Origin: Candidatus Microthrix subdominans
GTDB lineage: Bacteria > Actinomycetota > Acidimicrobiia > Acidimicrobiales > Microtrichaceae
Assembly (NCBI GenBank): GCA_016719385.1
Contig: JADJZA010000011.1
Location: 124,001 to 188,000 of the forward strand
Length of the DNA: 64,000 nt
Direction: 5' to 3'
Under the pieces are notes generated by a model that was given only the letters and a program-made list of their open reading frames with translations, searched no databases and was not told the origin of the DNA. This document shows, piece after piece, positions 44,990-52,712 of the stretch. The position numbers and the translations under genes were made by a program. Position 1 is the first letter of the stretch; each line of letters opens with the position of its first letter.

Positions 44990-46710
44990 GCGCCACCTCC
45001 ACCAGCACCGGCCCCCCGGCGGGCGGAGGGCTGGCGCAGGGCACCCTGCTCGTGGTGGGCGGCGCCGGCGTGACCGGACATTGGGTGGCCGAGCACCTCG
45101 GCCCCATGGCGCCGCTCGGCGGAGGCGCAACCCCGAGCCACATCGTCATCGCCGACACCGATCCGGACGTCGAATACCGGCTTCCCCCCATGCGCCCGGG
45201 CGGCCCGACCGTCAAGGCGGTGCACCTCAACGTGGCCGATGACGGCGCCGAGACCACCGACGACGGGGTTCCACTGGCCGCGCTGGCCGCCGCAGCCGAC
45301 CAGGTGTGGATCACCGTGGCCTCCGACGGTCTGGCTCAGGTCGCCGGCGCCCTGTCCGTCGGTTCGCTGTCCGGCCGAGCAGCGGCCCTGCCGCCGCTGC
45401 TGGTGTTCACCGCCGCCCAGGTGGCCGCCGCCGAGGCGTTTGCTGGTCGTGCCGCCCCCGACTCGATCGTGGGGCTGCACGTCCTGGTCGGTCCCGACAC
45501 CGCGTCGGCGGTTGGCCACACGGCGGTCGTCTGCCTCGACCCCGAGCACGCTGTCGACCTCGAGCCGACCGTGGACTCGGAGCACGGTGTCGACCACGAA
45601 CGCGCGCTCGAGGACGGCCTTGCCGCCGCCACCCTGGCGCTACTTGGCGAGGTCGGCATGCGGCCGATCCTGCTCAGCCCGACCGATCACGACCGGGCGA
45701 TGGCCTGGGTGGAGGGTGTGAGCGAGTTCGTGCTGTTGTCGCTGGGTGCGGCGCTGGTCGACTCCGGCGTGCCACTCGAGCTGTTGTGGGAGGTGCGGAC
45801 CCCCACCTTCCAGCTGCTCGCCGCCCTGGTGGCCCGCACCTACGACACCGTGCGCTACGAACAGGTGGCCAGCGCCCAGCTGAACGCCTCGCGCACCGAC
45901 CCGCTGGTGCGACAGAGCCTGCATCGGGCCGTCGCCGACCTGGCTCGACGGGTCGATCCATCCGCTGGTGCCGACACCGCTGGCTTGATCGACGAGCTGG
46001 ACCGCGTGGCCCGGGGCCTGCCCACCTGGTTTCGACGGACGCTGGCCCAGGGATCCGAGGGTGCTGTCGAGGCGGTGCGCAGTACCGAGCGGGACCTGGT
46101 TGCGGCCTCGCGGGACGCTTCGCTCGTCGGCATCCGCCGGCTGTCGGGCGGCGCTCCCACCCACGTCGGGCGGGTGATCGGCGCGGATGATGATCAGCTG
46201 CAGCTCGACGATCGCCTGGTTGTAACGCCCAACGGGGCAGTGGTCGTCGACTCGCCGTGGGCGGAGGAGTACCTGGCCGGGATCGGGGTGGACGCCCGGG
46301 TGGGTCCGGTGTCGTTGCGGGTGCACAACCACGCCACGGTCACCGGGGCCGAGCTCGATGCTTGGAGCGCCGAGCACCTGGCCCGATACCGGCTGGTCGT
46401 CGGCGTCGACTGGCCGGTGGGCGACTGCCCCAACGTCGACCTGGCTGCAGCGGTGACCTCGCTGGCGCCGGCGGCGGTCGAGTCGGTCGAGGTGACCGAT
46501 ACCTACGAGGCCGATGGGCTCACCCGCGTGACCGTCGAGGCCCGGGTACGGACCGACCACAGCCCCGAATCGGTGGTCGAACCCTGGGCCGACCGGTTGA
46601 CTCACCTACTCAGCCCCGAGCCGACGGTGCGGTTCTCGGTGCCGCGCGCTGCGACGCCCCCCAATGGTTCAGCGACGTCGCCGGTCGAGAGCGCGTCCCC
46701 AGCGCAATGA
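44986..46710 (+). CDS. TyrA-like prephenate/arogenate dehydrogenase with C-terminal extension
   Basis: 574 residues. N-terminal Rossmann domain (LLVVGGAGVTGHWVA, Gly-rich at 25-31, acidic IADTD at 55-59 favouring NAD). The helical TyrA-type dimer domain starts near 239 (MAWVEGVSEFVLLSLGAAL) and contains PTFQLLAALVARTYD. This half would oxidise prephenate or arogenate. The last ~240 residues are not part of TyrA. Residues ~465-545 (YRLVVGVDW, then VESVEVTDTYEADGL and TRVTVEARVRTD) resemble the ferredoxin-fold anticodon-binding domain of PheT, which could sense phenylalanine. GTG start overlaps the previous stop (GTGA). Confidence 0.7.
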   Translation: MSATSTSTGPPAGGGLAQGTLLVVGGAGVTGHWVAEHLGPMAPLGGGATPSHIVIADTDPDVEYRLPPMRPGGPTVKAVHLNVADDGAETTDDGVPLAALAAAADQVWITVASDGLAQVAGALSVGSLSGRAAALPPLLVFTAAQVAAAEAFAGRAAPDSIVGLHVLVGPDTASAVGHTAVVCLDPEHAVDLEPTVDSEHGVDHERALEDGLAAATLALLGEVGMRPILLSPTDHDRAMAWVEGVSEFVLLSLGAALVDSGVPLELLWEVRTPTFQLLAALVARTYDTVRYEQVASAQLNASRTDPLVRQSLHRAVADLARRVDPSAGADTAGLIDELDRVARGLPTWFRRTLAQGSEGAVEAVRSTERDLVAASRDASLVGIRRLSGGAPTHVGRVIGADDDQLQLDDRLVVTPNGAVVVDSPWAEEYLAGIGVDARVGPVSLRVHNHATVTGAELDAWSAEHLARYRLVVGVDWPVGDCPNVDLAAAVTSLAPAAVESVEVTDTYEADGLTRVTVEARVRTDHSPESVVEPWADRLTHLLSPEPTVRFSVPRAATPPNGSATSPVESASPAQ

Positions 46711-46722
46711 GCGGGTCCCGAC

Positions 46723-47793
46723 GTGGCTGACGGAGTGGCCGGCCCGAGGTTCCGAACGCAGGTGCACGCCGGTGCGCCCTATCGGCCAGGGCGATCGGCG
46801 ACCGGTAGCGACGTGGTGAAGCTGTCGTCCAACGAGCTGTCGGCGGCGCCGGCGGTGGCCGCCGTGGCCGCGGCTGCGGCCGCTGCGGCGGGAGCCAATC
46901 GCTACCCGGATCCGGTCTCCGGGGCGTTGCGCCAGGCGCTCGCCTCCCACCACGGTCTGGGGGCCGACCAGGTGTGCCTGGGCGGCGGCTCGGTGGCCCT
47001 GATCGCCGAAGCGGTGGGGGCCACCAGCTCGGCGGGTGATCACGTGGTGCACGGCTCGCCATCCTTCGAGGCCTATCCGCAGCTGATCCGCCTGTCCGGG
47101 GCCTCCTCGGCAGCCGTGCCCAACGTCAACGCGTCGTTGGACCCCGAGGGGTTTGTCAGCGCAGCCAACGGCAGCGACGCCCGGCTGGTGTTGATCGCCA
47201 ACCCCAACAACCCCACCGGCACCGCCTGGCGGACCGACGACGTGCGCAAGGTGCTCGACGGCGTCGCCAGCGAGACGCTGGTTGTGCTCGACGAGGCGTA
47301 CCACGAATTCGTGACCGATCCCGACGTGCCCGACGGCGTCGAGCTGCTCAGCGAGTACCCCAACCTGGTGGTGCTGCGAACGTTCTCCAAGGCGTGGGGC
47401 CTGGCCGGGCTGCGGATTGGCTACGCGCTGGGCTCACCGACGGTGATCGCCGCCCTCGATGCGGTGAGGCTGCCCTTCTCGGTGTCGGCCCCGGCCCAGG
47501 CGGCCGCTCTGGCGGCGCTCGGGGAGCGAGCGGCGATGGAGGCGGCGGTCGCCGAGGTGATCGCCGAACGATCACGGCTGATCGAGGGGCTGAACGGCGC
47601 CGGATGGAACCTGCCCGACAGCCAGGCCAACTTCGTCTGGTTCGGCGTGGGGGAGCGCTCCGTCGACGTGGGCGACCGGCTGGAGGCCGCGGGCATCATC
47701 GCCCGGGTGTTCCCCGATGTCGGCGTGCGGCTGACGGTGGGCACGGCGGCCGACACCGACCGCATCCTGGCGGCATTGGCGCCGCCGAGCTAG
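46723..47793 (+). CDS. PLP-dependent aminotransferase, HisC-like (aromatic or histidinol-phosphate)
   Basis: 356 residues, fold type I. KLSSNELSAAP is the HisC-like opening, NPNNPTGTAW binds PLP and substrate, LDEAYHEF carries the PLP Asp and Tyr, and FSKAWGLAGLRIGY has the Schiff-base Lys223 and phosphate Arg. The HisC group includes histidinol-phosphate and aromatic aminotransferases, which sequence alone does not separate. Its place 12 nt after the TyrA-like gene argues for transamination of prephenate, phenylpyruvate or hydroxyphenylpyruvate. Ends 3 nt from the convergent cold-shock-like gene. Confidence 0.87.
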   Translation: MADGVAGPRFRTQVHAGAPYRPGRSATGSDVVKLSSNELSAAPAVAAVAAAAAAAAGANRYPDPVSGALRQALASHHGLGADQVCLGGGSVALIAEAVGATSSAGDHVVHGSPSFEAYPQLIRLSGASSAAVPNVNASLDPEGFVSAANGSDARLVLIANPNNPTGTAWRTDDVRKVLDGVASETLVVLDEAYHEFVTDPDVPDGVELLSEYPNLVVLRTFSKAWGLAGLRIGYALGSPTVIAALDAVRLPFSVSAPAQAAALAALGERAAMEAAVAEVIAERSRLIEGLNGAGWNLPDSQANFVWFGVGERSVDVGDRLEAAGIIARVFPDVGVRLTVGTAADTDRILAALAPPS

Positions 47794-47796
47794 GGC

Positions 47797-48072
47797 TCAG
47801 CGCTTCTCTTCGAGCTGCTCGGATTCATCGGCAGGCAGAATTGGAGCGATCAGGTCGGCCTCGAACGTGCCACCGTGGCGGCGGGCGACGACGAAGGTGA
47901 CCGGGGTGCCGGGGTCGACCTCACGGCTGCCGTCGACGAGCGAGGTGCACTGGAACGGCCACCGGCGCTCGGCCGAATCGACGATCGTGCCCAGGCAGGC
48001 GTGAGAGTCGAAGGTGTCGACCGTGCCGTGCTGGGGCCCGGTCGGCGGAAACGGCGTCGGTGCGTCGCTCAT
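47797..48072 (-). CDS. Small cold-shock-domain-like protein
   Basis: 91 residues. GTVDTFDSHACLGTIVD, FQCTSLVDGSREVDPGT and VTFVVARRHGGTFEA follow the beta-barrel pattern of cold-shock domains (GxVxxFDxxxGxGxI, FHCTxIxDGSRxIxxGT, VxF). The classic RNP1 aromatic residues are reduced, so nucleic-acid binding may be weaker. It lies 19 nt after the DUF1844 gene on the same strand, giving a two-gene unit beside the translation cluster. Confidence 0.75.
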   Translation of the reverse strand: MSDAPTPFPPTGPQHGTVDTFDSHACLGTIVDSAERRWPFQCTSLVDGSREVDPGTPVTFVVARRHGGTFEADLIAPILPADESEQLEEKR

Positions 48073-48091
48073 CTGAATGGCTTGGCGAGGC

Positions 48092-48670
48092 TCAGGCGTC
48101 GCCGGAGCCGGAAGCATCGGGAGCCTCGCCGCCACCGGCAGCGTCGCCCGCAGCGGTGCCGGACGTTGCGGCGGCGTGCTGGTCCTTGACCTGCACGAAG
48201 GCCATCTGAATCTGCGTCTGCGCCTGGTTGAGCACTGCGCCGGCCTCGCCGAGCCGGTCGCCGACCCGTTCGAGCACGGCCCGCAAGGCGTCGATGGCGA
48301 GGGCAGCGTCCTCAAAGGCCGGTGGCTGGCGGCTGAGGTGGATCGCGCCGAGTTCGTAGAAGCCCATCAGGTGGTTGGCGATCACCTCGGCTGCGGGTGT
48401 TTCGGCCAGGCGGGCGCGGGTGGCGGCCATCTCGACGACGGCGGCCTCGGCCTGAGCCCGCTCCTCGGGGCTGAGCGAATCGAGATCGATGCCCAGCTGT
48501 TCGGCCTGCGCCTTCAGCTCGGTGGCGCTCAGGGCCATGTCGTCCCCTCCGGCCGGGGCTGCGCCCGGCCCGCCGGCGGGCGGTGGGGTCGAGGCGGTGG
48601 GCTCGGCGGCGGGAGCTGGGCTCTCGCGCTCGACGTTACGTTCGCCGTCCGGCGTCCAGAGGCTGGGCAT
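48092..48670 (-). CDS. DUF1844 domain protein
   Basis: 192 residues from ATG 48670. The Pro/Ala-rich N-terminus is followed by a helical DUF1844-type core: VIANHLMGFYELGAIHLS, LAIDALRAVLERVGDRLGEA and QIQMAFVQVKDQ. The C-terminus is Gly/Ala-rich. DUF1844 proteins are commonly encoded next to infC in actinobacteria, as here. Their function is unknown. It diverges from infC across a 422-nt gap and is followed by the cold-shock-like gene. Confidence 0.82.
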   Translation of the reverse strand: MPSLWTPDGERNVERESPAPAAEPTASTPPPAGGPGAAPAGGDDMALSATELKAQAEQLGIDLDSLSPEERAQAEAAVVEMAATRARLAETPAAEVIANHLMGFYELGAIHLSRQPPAFEDAALAIDALRAVLERVGDRLGEAGAVLNQAQTQIQMAFVQVKDQHAAATSGTAAGDAAGGGEAPDASGSGDA

Positions 48671-49092
48671 GGTGATGACTCCCGAGGGGATGGCCGATGA
48701 GACGATGGTGGCGCCGCAGCGTCGGCCATCGCGAGGAAACCCGAGGGTACGCCGCGAGGCCACCCTGCGTCAGGCTGGGGCGTCGGTCACCCCGGGGGTG
48801 GTTGGCGTCACTGGGCGGCTGGTAGGGTAACGCCCTCACTACAACGAAGCGGGGCTTGCCCCCACCTGGGAAGCGAGTGAGCTGCCCGGGTCGAACCAAC
48901 GGATCTCGGCCTTGTCGAGCCCGACGGCGCGGTTTCTTTGCAGGCGCCCAGGCTCCGAGGACATCCAAAGAACCTACTGCGCCGCCCTCCGCAACAGCGG
49001 GGTGCGTGGGCCGGCCACCTCGGTGGCCGCATCCAGAGAAATGCAGAACTGCAGACGTTTCGAAAGGACGTGCACTTGAGGAGTGATCGGTC
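48671..49092 (+). promoter_or_regulatory. Promoter and long leader of infC-rpmI-rplT
   Basis: 422 nt without a gene. A -10-like TAGGGT lies at 48823-48828, giving an infC leader of about 255 nt. The leader holds short hairpins such as CGGCCACC/GGTGGCCG near 49011-49032 and ends in GAGGAG (49078-49083). In many bacteria this leader carries L20- or IF3-responsive control, so autoregulation is likely, but no named motif is recognised. Confidence 0.5.
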
Positions 49093-49842
49093 ATAGCACC
49101 GCCAGCAGACGAACCACGGATCAACGACCGGATCAGGGCCCGCGAGGTGCGGGTCATCGATCTCGATGGCGAACAACTCGGTATCCGTCCCTTGCCCGAA
49201 GCCTTGAACCTCGCCCGTGATCGGGACCTGGATCTGGTGGAAGTAGCCGACAAGGCCAAACCACCGGTGGTCCGCATCATGGACTATCGAAAGTTCAAGT
49301 ACGAGGAGCAACAGCGGGCCAAGGAGTCACGCAAGAAGTCGACCAACATCGTGGTCAAGGAGATGAAGTACCGCCCCAAGATCGGGATCGGCGACTTTGA
49401 CACCAAGACCCGCAAGGTCACCGAGTTCCTCGAAGAGGGACACAAGGTGAAGATCACGATCATGTTCCGTGGTCGAGAGATGCAACACCCCGAGCTGGGG
49501 ATGAAGATCTTGAACCGCATCGCCGACCAGTTGAAGAACCTGGCACGGGTGGAGAACCCGCCCCGTCAGGACGGTCGGAACATGACCATGGTGCTGGGCC
49601 CCGACAAGAAGGCGCAGGCGGCCTATGCCGCTGAGCTGAAGAAGGCCGAGCACGACGCAGCCGCCCAAGCCAGGGCAGAGGCCGAGGTGGCCGCACCGAT
49701 CGCGCAGCCCGAGGGCGCACCCGAGGCTGAGGCCCCGGAGTCGACCGAGGCCGGCACCGAGGCGCAGGCGCCGGAGCCGACCGAATCGAACGAGGCCTCA
49801 GCCGTTGCGGCTGAGGTCGAGACCGCAGCCACCGAGTCCTGA
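49093..49842 (+). CDS. infC: Translation initiation factor IF-3 with AUA start codon
   Basis: 249 residues. IF-3 keeps 30S subunits free and discriminates against non-standard start codons. The N-terminal domain reads EPRINDRIRAREVRVIDLDG and the C-terminal domain VKITIMFRGREMQHPELG. The conserved N-terminus extends upstream of the first GTG (49147), and between an in-frame stop at 49084 and that GTG there is no ATG, GTG, TTG or CTG. ATA at 49093, 9 nt after GAGGAG, is the only well-placed start. Non-AUG starts of infC are known to give autoregulation by IF-3. The C-terminal ~60 residues are an Ala/Glu-rich extension. Confidence 0.9.
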   Translation: MAPPADEPRINDRIRAREVRVIDLDGEQLGIRPLPEALNLARDRDLDLVEVADKAKPPVVRIMDYRKFKYEEQQRAKESRKKSTNIVVKEMKYRPKIGIGDFDTKTRKVTEFLEEGHKVKITIMFRGREMQHPELGMKILNRIADQLKNLARVENPPRQDGRNMTMVLGPDKKAQAAYAAELKKAEHDAAAQARAEAEVAAPIAQPEGAPEAEAPESTEAGTEAQAPEPTESNEASAVAAEVETAATES

Positions 49843-49947
49843 GGAGCGCCGGCCACCGCCGACCACTTCGCAGGAACATCCCCGAGTAAGAGCCGCCCGT
49901 CTACCGACGGGCGACGAACCGGCCAAGCGCCGGAAGGAGCAATCGTC

Positions 49948-50145
49948 ATGCCGAAGATGAAGACGCACCGCGGCGCCAAGGCCCGGTTCAAGGTCACCGG
50001 GTCGGGCAAGATCATGCGCCGGCACCAGGGCAAGAACCACCTGTTGCAGAAGAAGAGCTCAGGCCGCAAGCGCCGCCTTGCCAACGAGGCCGAGGTCACC
50101 GGCGGCGATCGTGACAGGGCGCTGCGCCTGCTGGGCAAGCGCTGA
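49948..50145 (+). CDS. rpmI: 50S ribosomal protein L35
   Basis: 65 residues, normal length. MPKMKTHRGAKARFKVTGSG is the family start, with the basic core NHLLQKKSSGRKRRL. Component of the large subunit. An AGGAG site precedes the ATG. Between infC and rplT as in most bacteria. Confidence 0.97.
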   Translation: MPKMKTHRGAKARFKVTGSGKIMRRHQGKNHLLQKKSSGRKRRLANEAEVTGGDRDRALRLLGKR

Positions 50146-50212
50146 TCGCTGAGTAGTCCGGGGCCTCGGCCCCATTGTTTTCCCCCTAGTTCGAGAGAGA
50201 AGGAGCACCGCC

Positions 50213-50608
50213 GTGGCACGTGTCAAGAGATCTGTCCATGCCCGCAAGAAGCGCCGTACCGTCATGGAGCGGGCCAAGGGCCACTACGGAAACCGTAGTA
50301 GGACCTTCAAGGCGGCCAACGAGTCGGTCATGCACGCCGGGCAATACGCCTACCGTGACCGCCGGGCCCGCAAGGCCGAGTTTCGCAAGCTGTGGATCCA
50401 GCGGATCAACGCCGGGTGCCGCGCCGAGGGCATGAGCTACTCACGCTTCATCGCCGGGCTGAAGACCGCCGAGGTCGAGGTGGACCGCAAGGTCCTCGCC
50501 GACCTGGCCGTCCACGAGCCGGCAGCGTTCGCCGCCCTCGTCGGTGTGGCCAAGGCCGCCAACGATCAGGCGGACAGCGCAGACGGCGCCGACCAGGCCG
50601 CCTCCTGA
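50213..50608 (+). CDS. rplT: 50S ribosomal protein L20
   Basis: 131 residues: the usual ~118 plus an Ala/Asp/Gln-rich tail. Start MARVKRSVHARKKRRTV and core WIQRINAGCRAEGMSYSRFI are typical. L20 is an early assembly protein and in many bacteria represses this operon by binding its mRNA. GTG start after AGAAGGAG. Third gene of the infC operon. Confidence 0.97.
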   Translation: MARVKRSVHARKKRRTVMERAKGHYGNRSRTFKAANESVMHAGQYAYRDRRARKAEFRKLWIQRINAGCRAEGMSYSRFIAGLKTAEVEVDRKVLADLAVHEPAAFAALVGVAKAANDQADSADGADQAAS

Positions 50609-50643
50609 GGTCGTCCCCGGTCGACCCCCAGCGGGCCGCCGAA

Positions 50644-51450
50644 GTGCGGACCATCGGGGCCAAACACTCACTGATCATCGAGCTGCGACGCCTTTTGGGG
50701 CGTCGCAGCTCGCGTCGTGACAGCGGCGTCGTCGTCGTCGAAGGCCCCAAGGTGCTCCTCGAGCTGCTCGAGGCCGGATCTCCGGTGCAGCGGATGCTCT
50801 ACGACATCGGTTCGGCGAGCAACGAGGCAGTCGCCAACCTGATCGCCGTCGCCGACCGGGCAGGAGTGCCACTCGAGGCGGTGCGCACCGGCGTGCTCGA
50901 CAAGGTGCTGGACTCCACGACACCTCAGGGCGTGGTGGCGCTGGTGCCCCGACCCGAGCACGATCCGGCGGAGCTGGCGACGTCGAGCAACGGCGGGGCG
51001 CCTCTGCTGATCGCCGCCGGCGTCCAGGACCCCGGCAACGTCGGCGCCCTGGTTCGGGTGGCCGCTGCGGCGGGAAGCCCGGGCATGGTGTGCGACCGCA
51101 ACTCGGCCGACCCATGGGGCCCCAAAGCGCTTCGGGCCTCGACCGGCTGGGCGCTGCGTTACCCGGTGGCCGAGACCGACGAATTGCTCGCCGAGCTGCG
51201 CCGGCTGCGCGACGCCGGCGTGGCGATCGTGGCCGCCGCTCCCGGTGGTCCCGCCCCCGACGAGATCGACTGGTCTGCCCCGACGGCCCTGGTGATGGGT
51301 TCGGAGGGCCAAGGTGTCGACGCCGCCCTGCTCGCCGAGTTTCCCGACCGCGTGTCGATCCCGATGGCCTCGGGGGTGGAGTCGCTCAACGTGGCGTCCG
51401 CCGCAGCCGTCATCGCATTCGAGGCGGCACGCCAGGCCCGGATCGCCTGA
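50644..51450 (+). CDS. SPOUT rRNA/tRNA 2'-O-methyltransferase (TrmH/TsnR-like)
   Basis: 268 residues. N-terminal substrate-binding domain includes SGVVVVEGPKVLLELL. The SPOUT knot domain has GVQDPGNVGALVRVAAAAG (motif 1), LVMGSEGQGV (motif 2) and VSIPMASGVESLNVASAAAV (motif 3), which bind SAM. Methylates a ribose 2'-OH in rRNA or tRNA. The position between rplT and pheS matches Rv1644 (tsnR) in mycobacteria. Start GTG 50644 is chosen because the homologous reading begins RTIGAKHSLI; there is no clear ribosome-binding site. Confidence 0.88.
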   Translation: MRTIGAKHSLIIELRRLLGRRSSRRDSGVVVVEGPKVLLELLEAGSPVQRMLYDIGSASNEAVANLIAVADRAGVPLEAVRTGVLDKVLDSTTPQGVVALVPRPEHDPAELATSSNGGAPLLIAAGVQDPGNVGALVRVAAAAGSPGMVCDRNSADPWGPKALRASTGWALRYPVAETDELLAELRRLRDAGVAIVAAAPGGPAPDEIDWSAPTALVMGSEGQGVDAALLAEFPDRVSIPMASGVESLNVASAAAVIAFEAARQARIA

Positions 51451-51514
51451 ACCGCCCGGCAGGCGCCCGTCGAACGAATTCGGCCCGGGCCCGCACAACC
51501 GCGAAGATGAGGAC

Positions 51515-52543
51515 ATGACCGTCGAGGCCACCCAGATCGCCGCCACACGAATTGCGCAAGCGGGTGTCGAGGCCGTCGACGCCGTGGCGACGCTCGCCGA
51601 GCTGACGGCGTTGGAAACGACGCTGCTGGGCAAGAAGTCGGAGCTGTCGATGGCCCGCCGGTCGCTCGGCTCGCTCGAACCCGACCAGCGTCGCGAGGCC
51701 GGTGCTGCGTTCAACGCCACGCGCGAGGCGCTGGGGGCGGCGATCGGGGCCCGCCGGTCCGAGCTCGCCGCCGCCGAGCATCGGGCGAGCATGGAGGCCG
51801 AAGCGCTCGACCTCACCCGCTTCGTCGGGCCGGTCGACCGTGGCCACGTGCATCCGGTGACCGCCACCCGCGAGCGGCTGGAGGACATCTTCATCGGGCT
51901 GGGCTTCGAGGTGGCCGAGGGCCCCGACCTGGAGACCGACTGGTTCAACTTCGGCGCCCTCAACATCCCGCCCCATCATCCGGCCCGGGGCATGCACGAC
52001 ACGTTCCATCTCGATCTGGGCGGGCCGGGCGACTACGTGCTGCGCACCCACACGTCGCCGGTCCAGATCCGTCACATGCGGGCGGTCACCGCCGAGCGCG
52101 GCGGACCACCGATCTACGCCATCATGCCGGGCCGGGTGTACCGCAACGAGCGCACCGACGCCACGCACCTGGCCGCCCTGCACCAGCTGGAGGGGCTGGT
52201 GATCGACCGCGACATCACGCTGGGGCATCTGGCCGGGACGATCGATACGTTCATCAAGACCTACTTCGGCACCGAGTTCGAGACCCGGTTCCGGCCGAGC
52301 TATTTCCCCTTCACCGAGCCGTCGGCCGAGGTGGATATGCGAACCGCCGGCGGGGACTGGCTGGAGATCGGCGGCTGCGGCATGGTGCACCCGACCGTCC
52401 TGCGCAACGGGGGGATCGACCCCGAGATCTGGTCCGGCTTCGCCTTTGGCTTTGGCATCGACCGGCTGGCGAAAATGCGCCACGACGTGCCCGACATCCG
52501 CGAGTTCGTCGCCAACGACGTGCGCTTCCTGTCTCAGTTCTGA
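51515..52543 (+). CDS. pheS: Phenylalanyl-tRNA synthetase alpha subunit
   Basis: 342 residues. N-terminal coiled-coil (about 1-90), then class II catalytic core: motif 1 around PVTATRERLEDIFIGLGFE, motif 2 PGRVYRNERTDATHLAALHQ, motif 3 GFAFGFGIDRLAKMRHDVPD. Charges tRNA-Phe together with PheT. ATG 51515 preceded by GAGGA. pheT follows only after 169 nt, a larger gap than the near-overlap common elsewhere, with no clear gene in it. Confidence 0.96.
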   Translation: MTVEATQIAATRIAQAGVEAVDAVATLAELTALETTLLGKKSELSMARRSLGSLEPDQRREAGAAFNATREALGAAIGARRSELAAAEHRASMEAEALDLTRFVGPVDRGHVHPVTATRERLEDIFIGLGFEVAEGPDLETDWFNFGALNIPPHHPARGMHDTFHLDLGGPGDYVLRTHTSPVQIRHMRAVTAERGGPPIYAIMPGRVYRNERTDATHLAALHQLEGLVIDRDITLGHLAGTIDTFIKTYFGTEFETRFRPSYFPFTEPSAEVDMRTAGGDWLEIGGCGMVHPTVLRNGGIDPEIWSGFAFGFGIDRLAKMRHDVPDIREFVANDVRFLSQF

Positions 52544-52712
52544 TCTTGGCGAGCGCCGTTGTGACCCATGCCGAGAGTCTCACTCGACCCCACCCTGGAG
52601 TCGGGCGCTGCGTTGCGGGTCCTCCCGTCACGTTGATCGATCCAACCACCCGCAATGCTGCGGTGAACCTGTGGGGTTCCCGCGTGCATGATGTCGACAC
52701 TGGAGTGAACTA

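Noticed and set aside
52544..52712. Small gene between pheS and pheT
   Set aside because: Short frames here show no coding bias, ribosome-binding site or conservation pattern.
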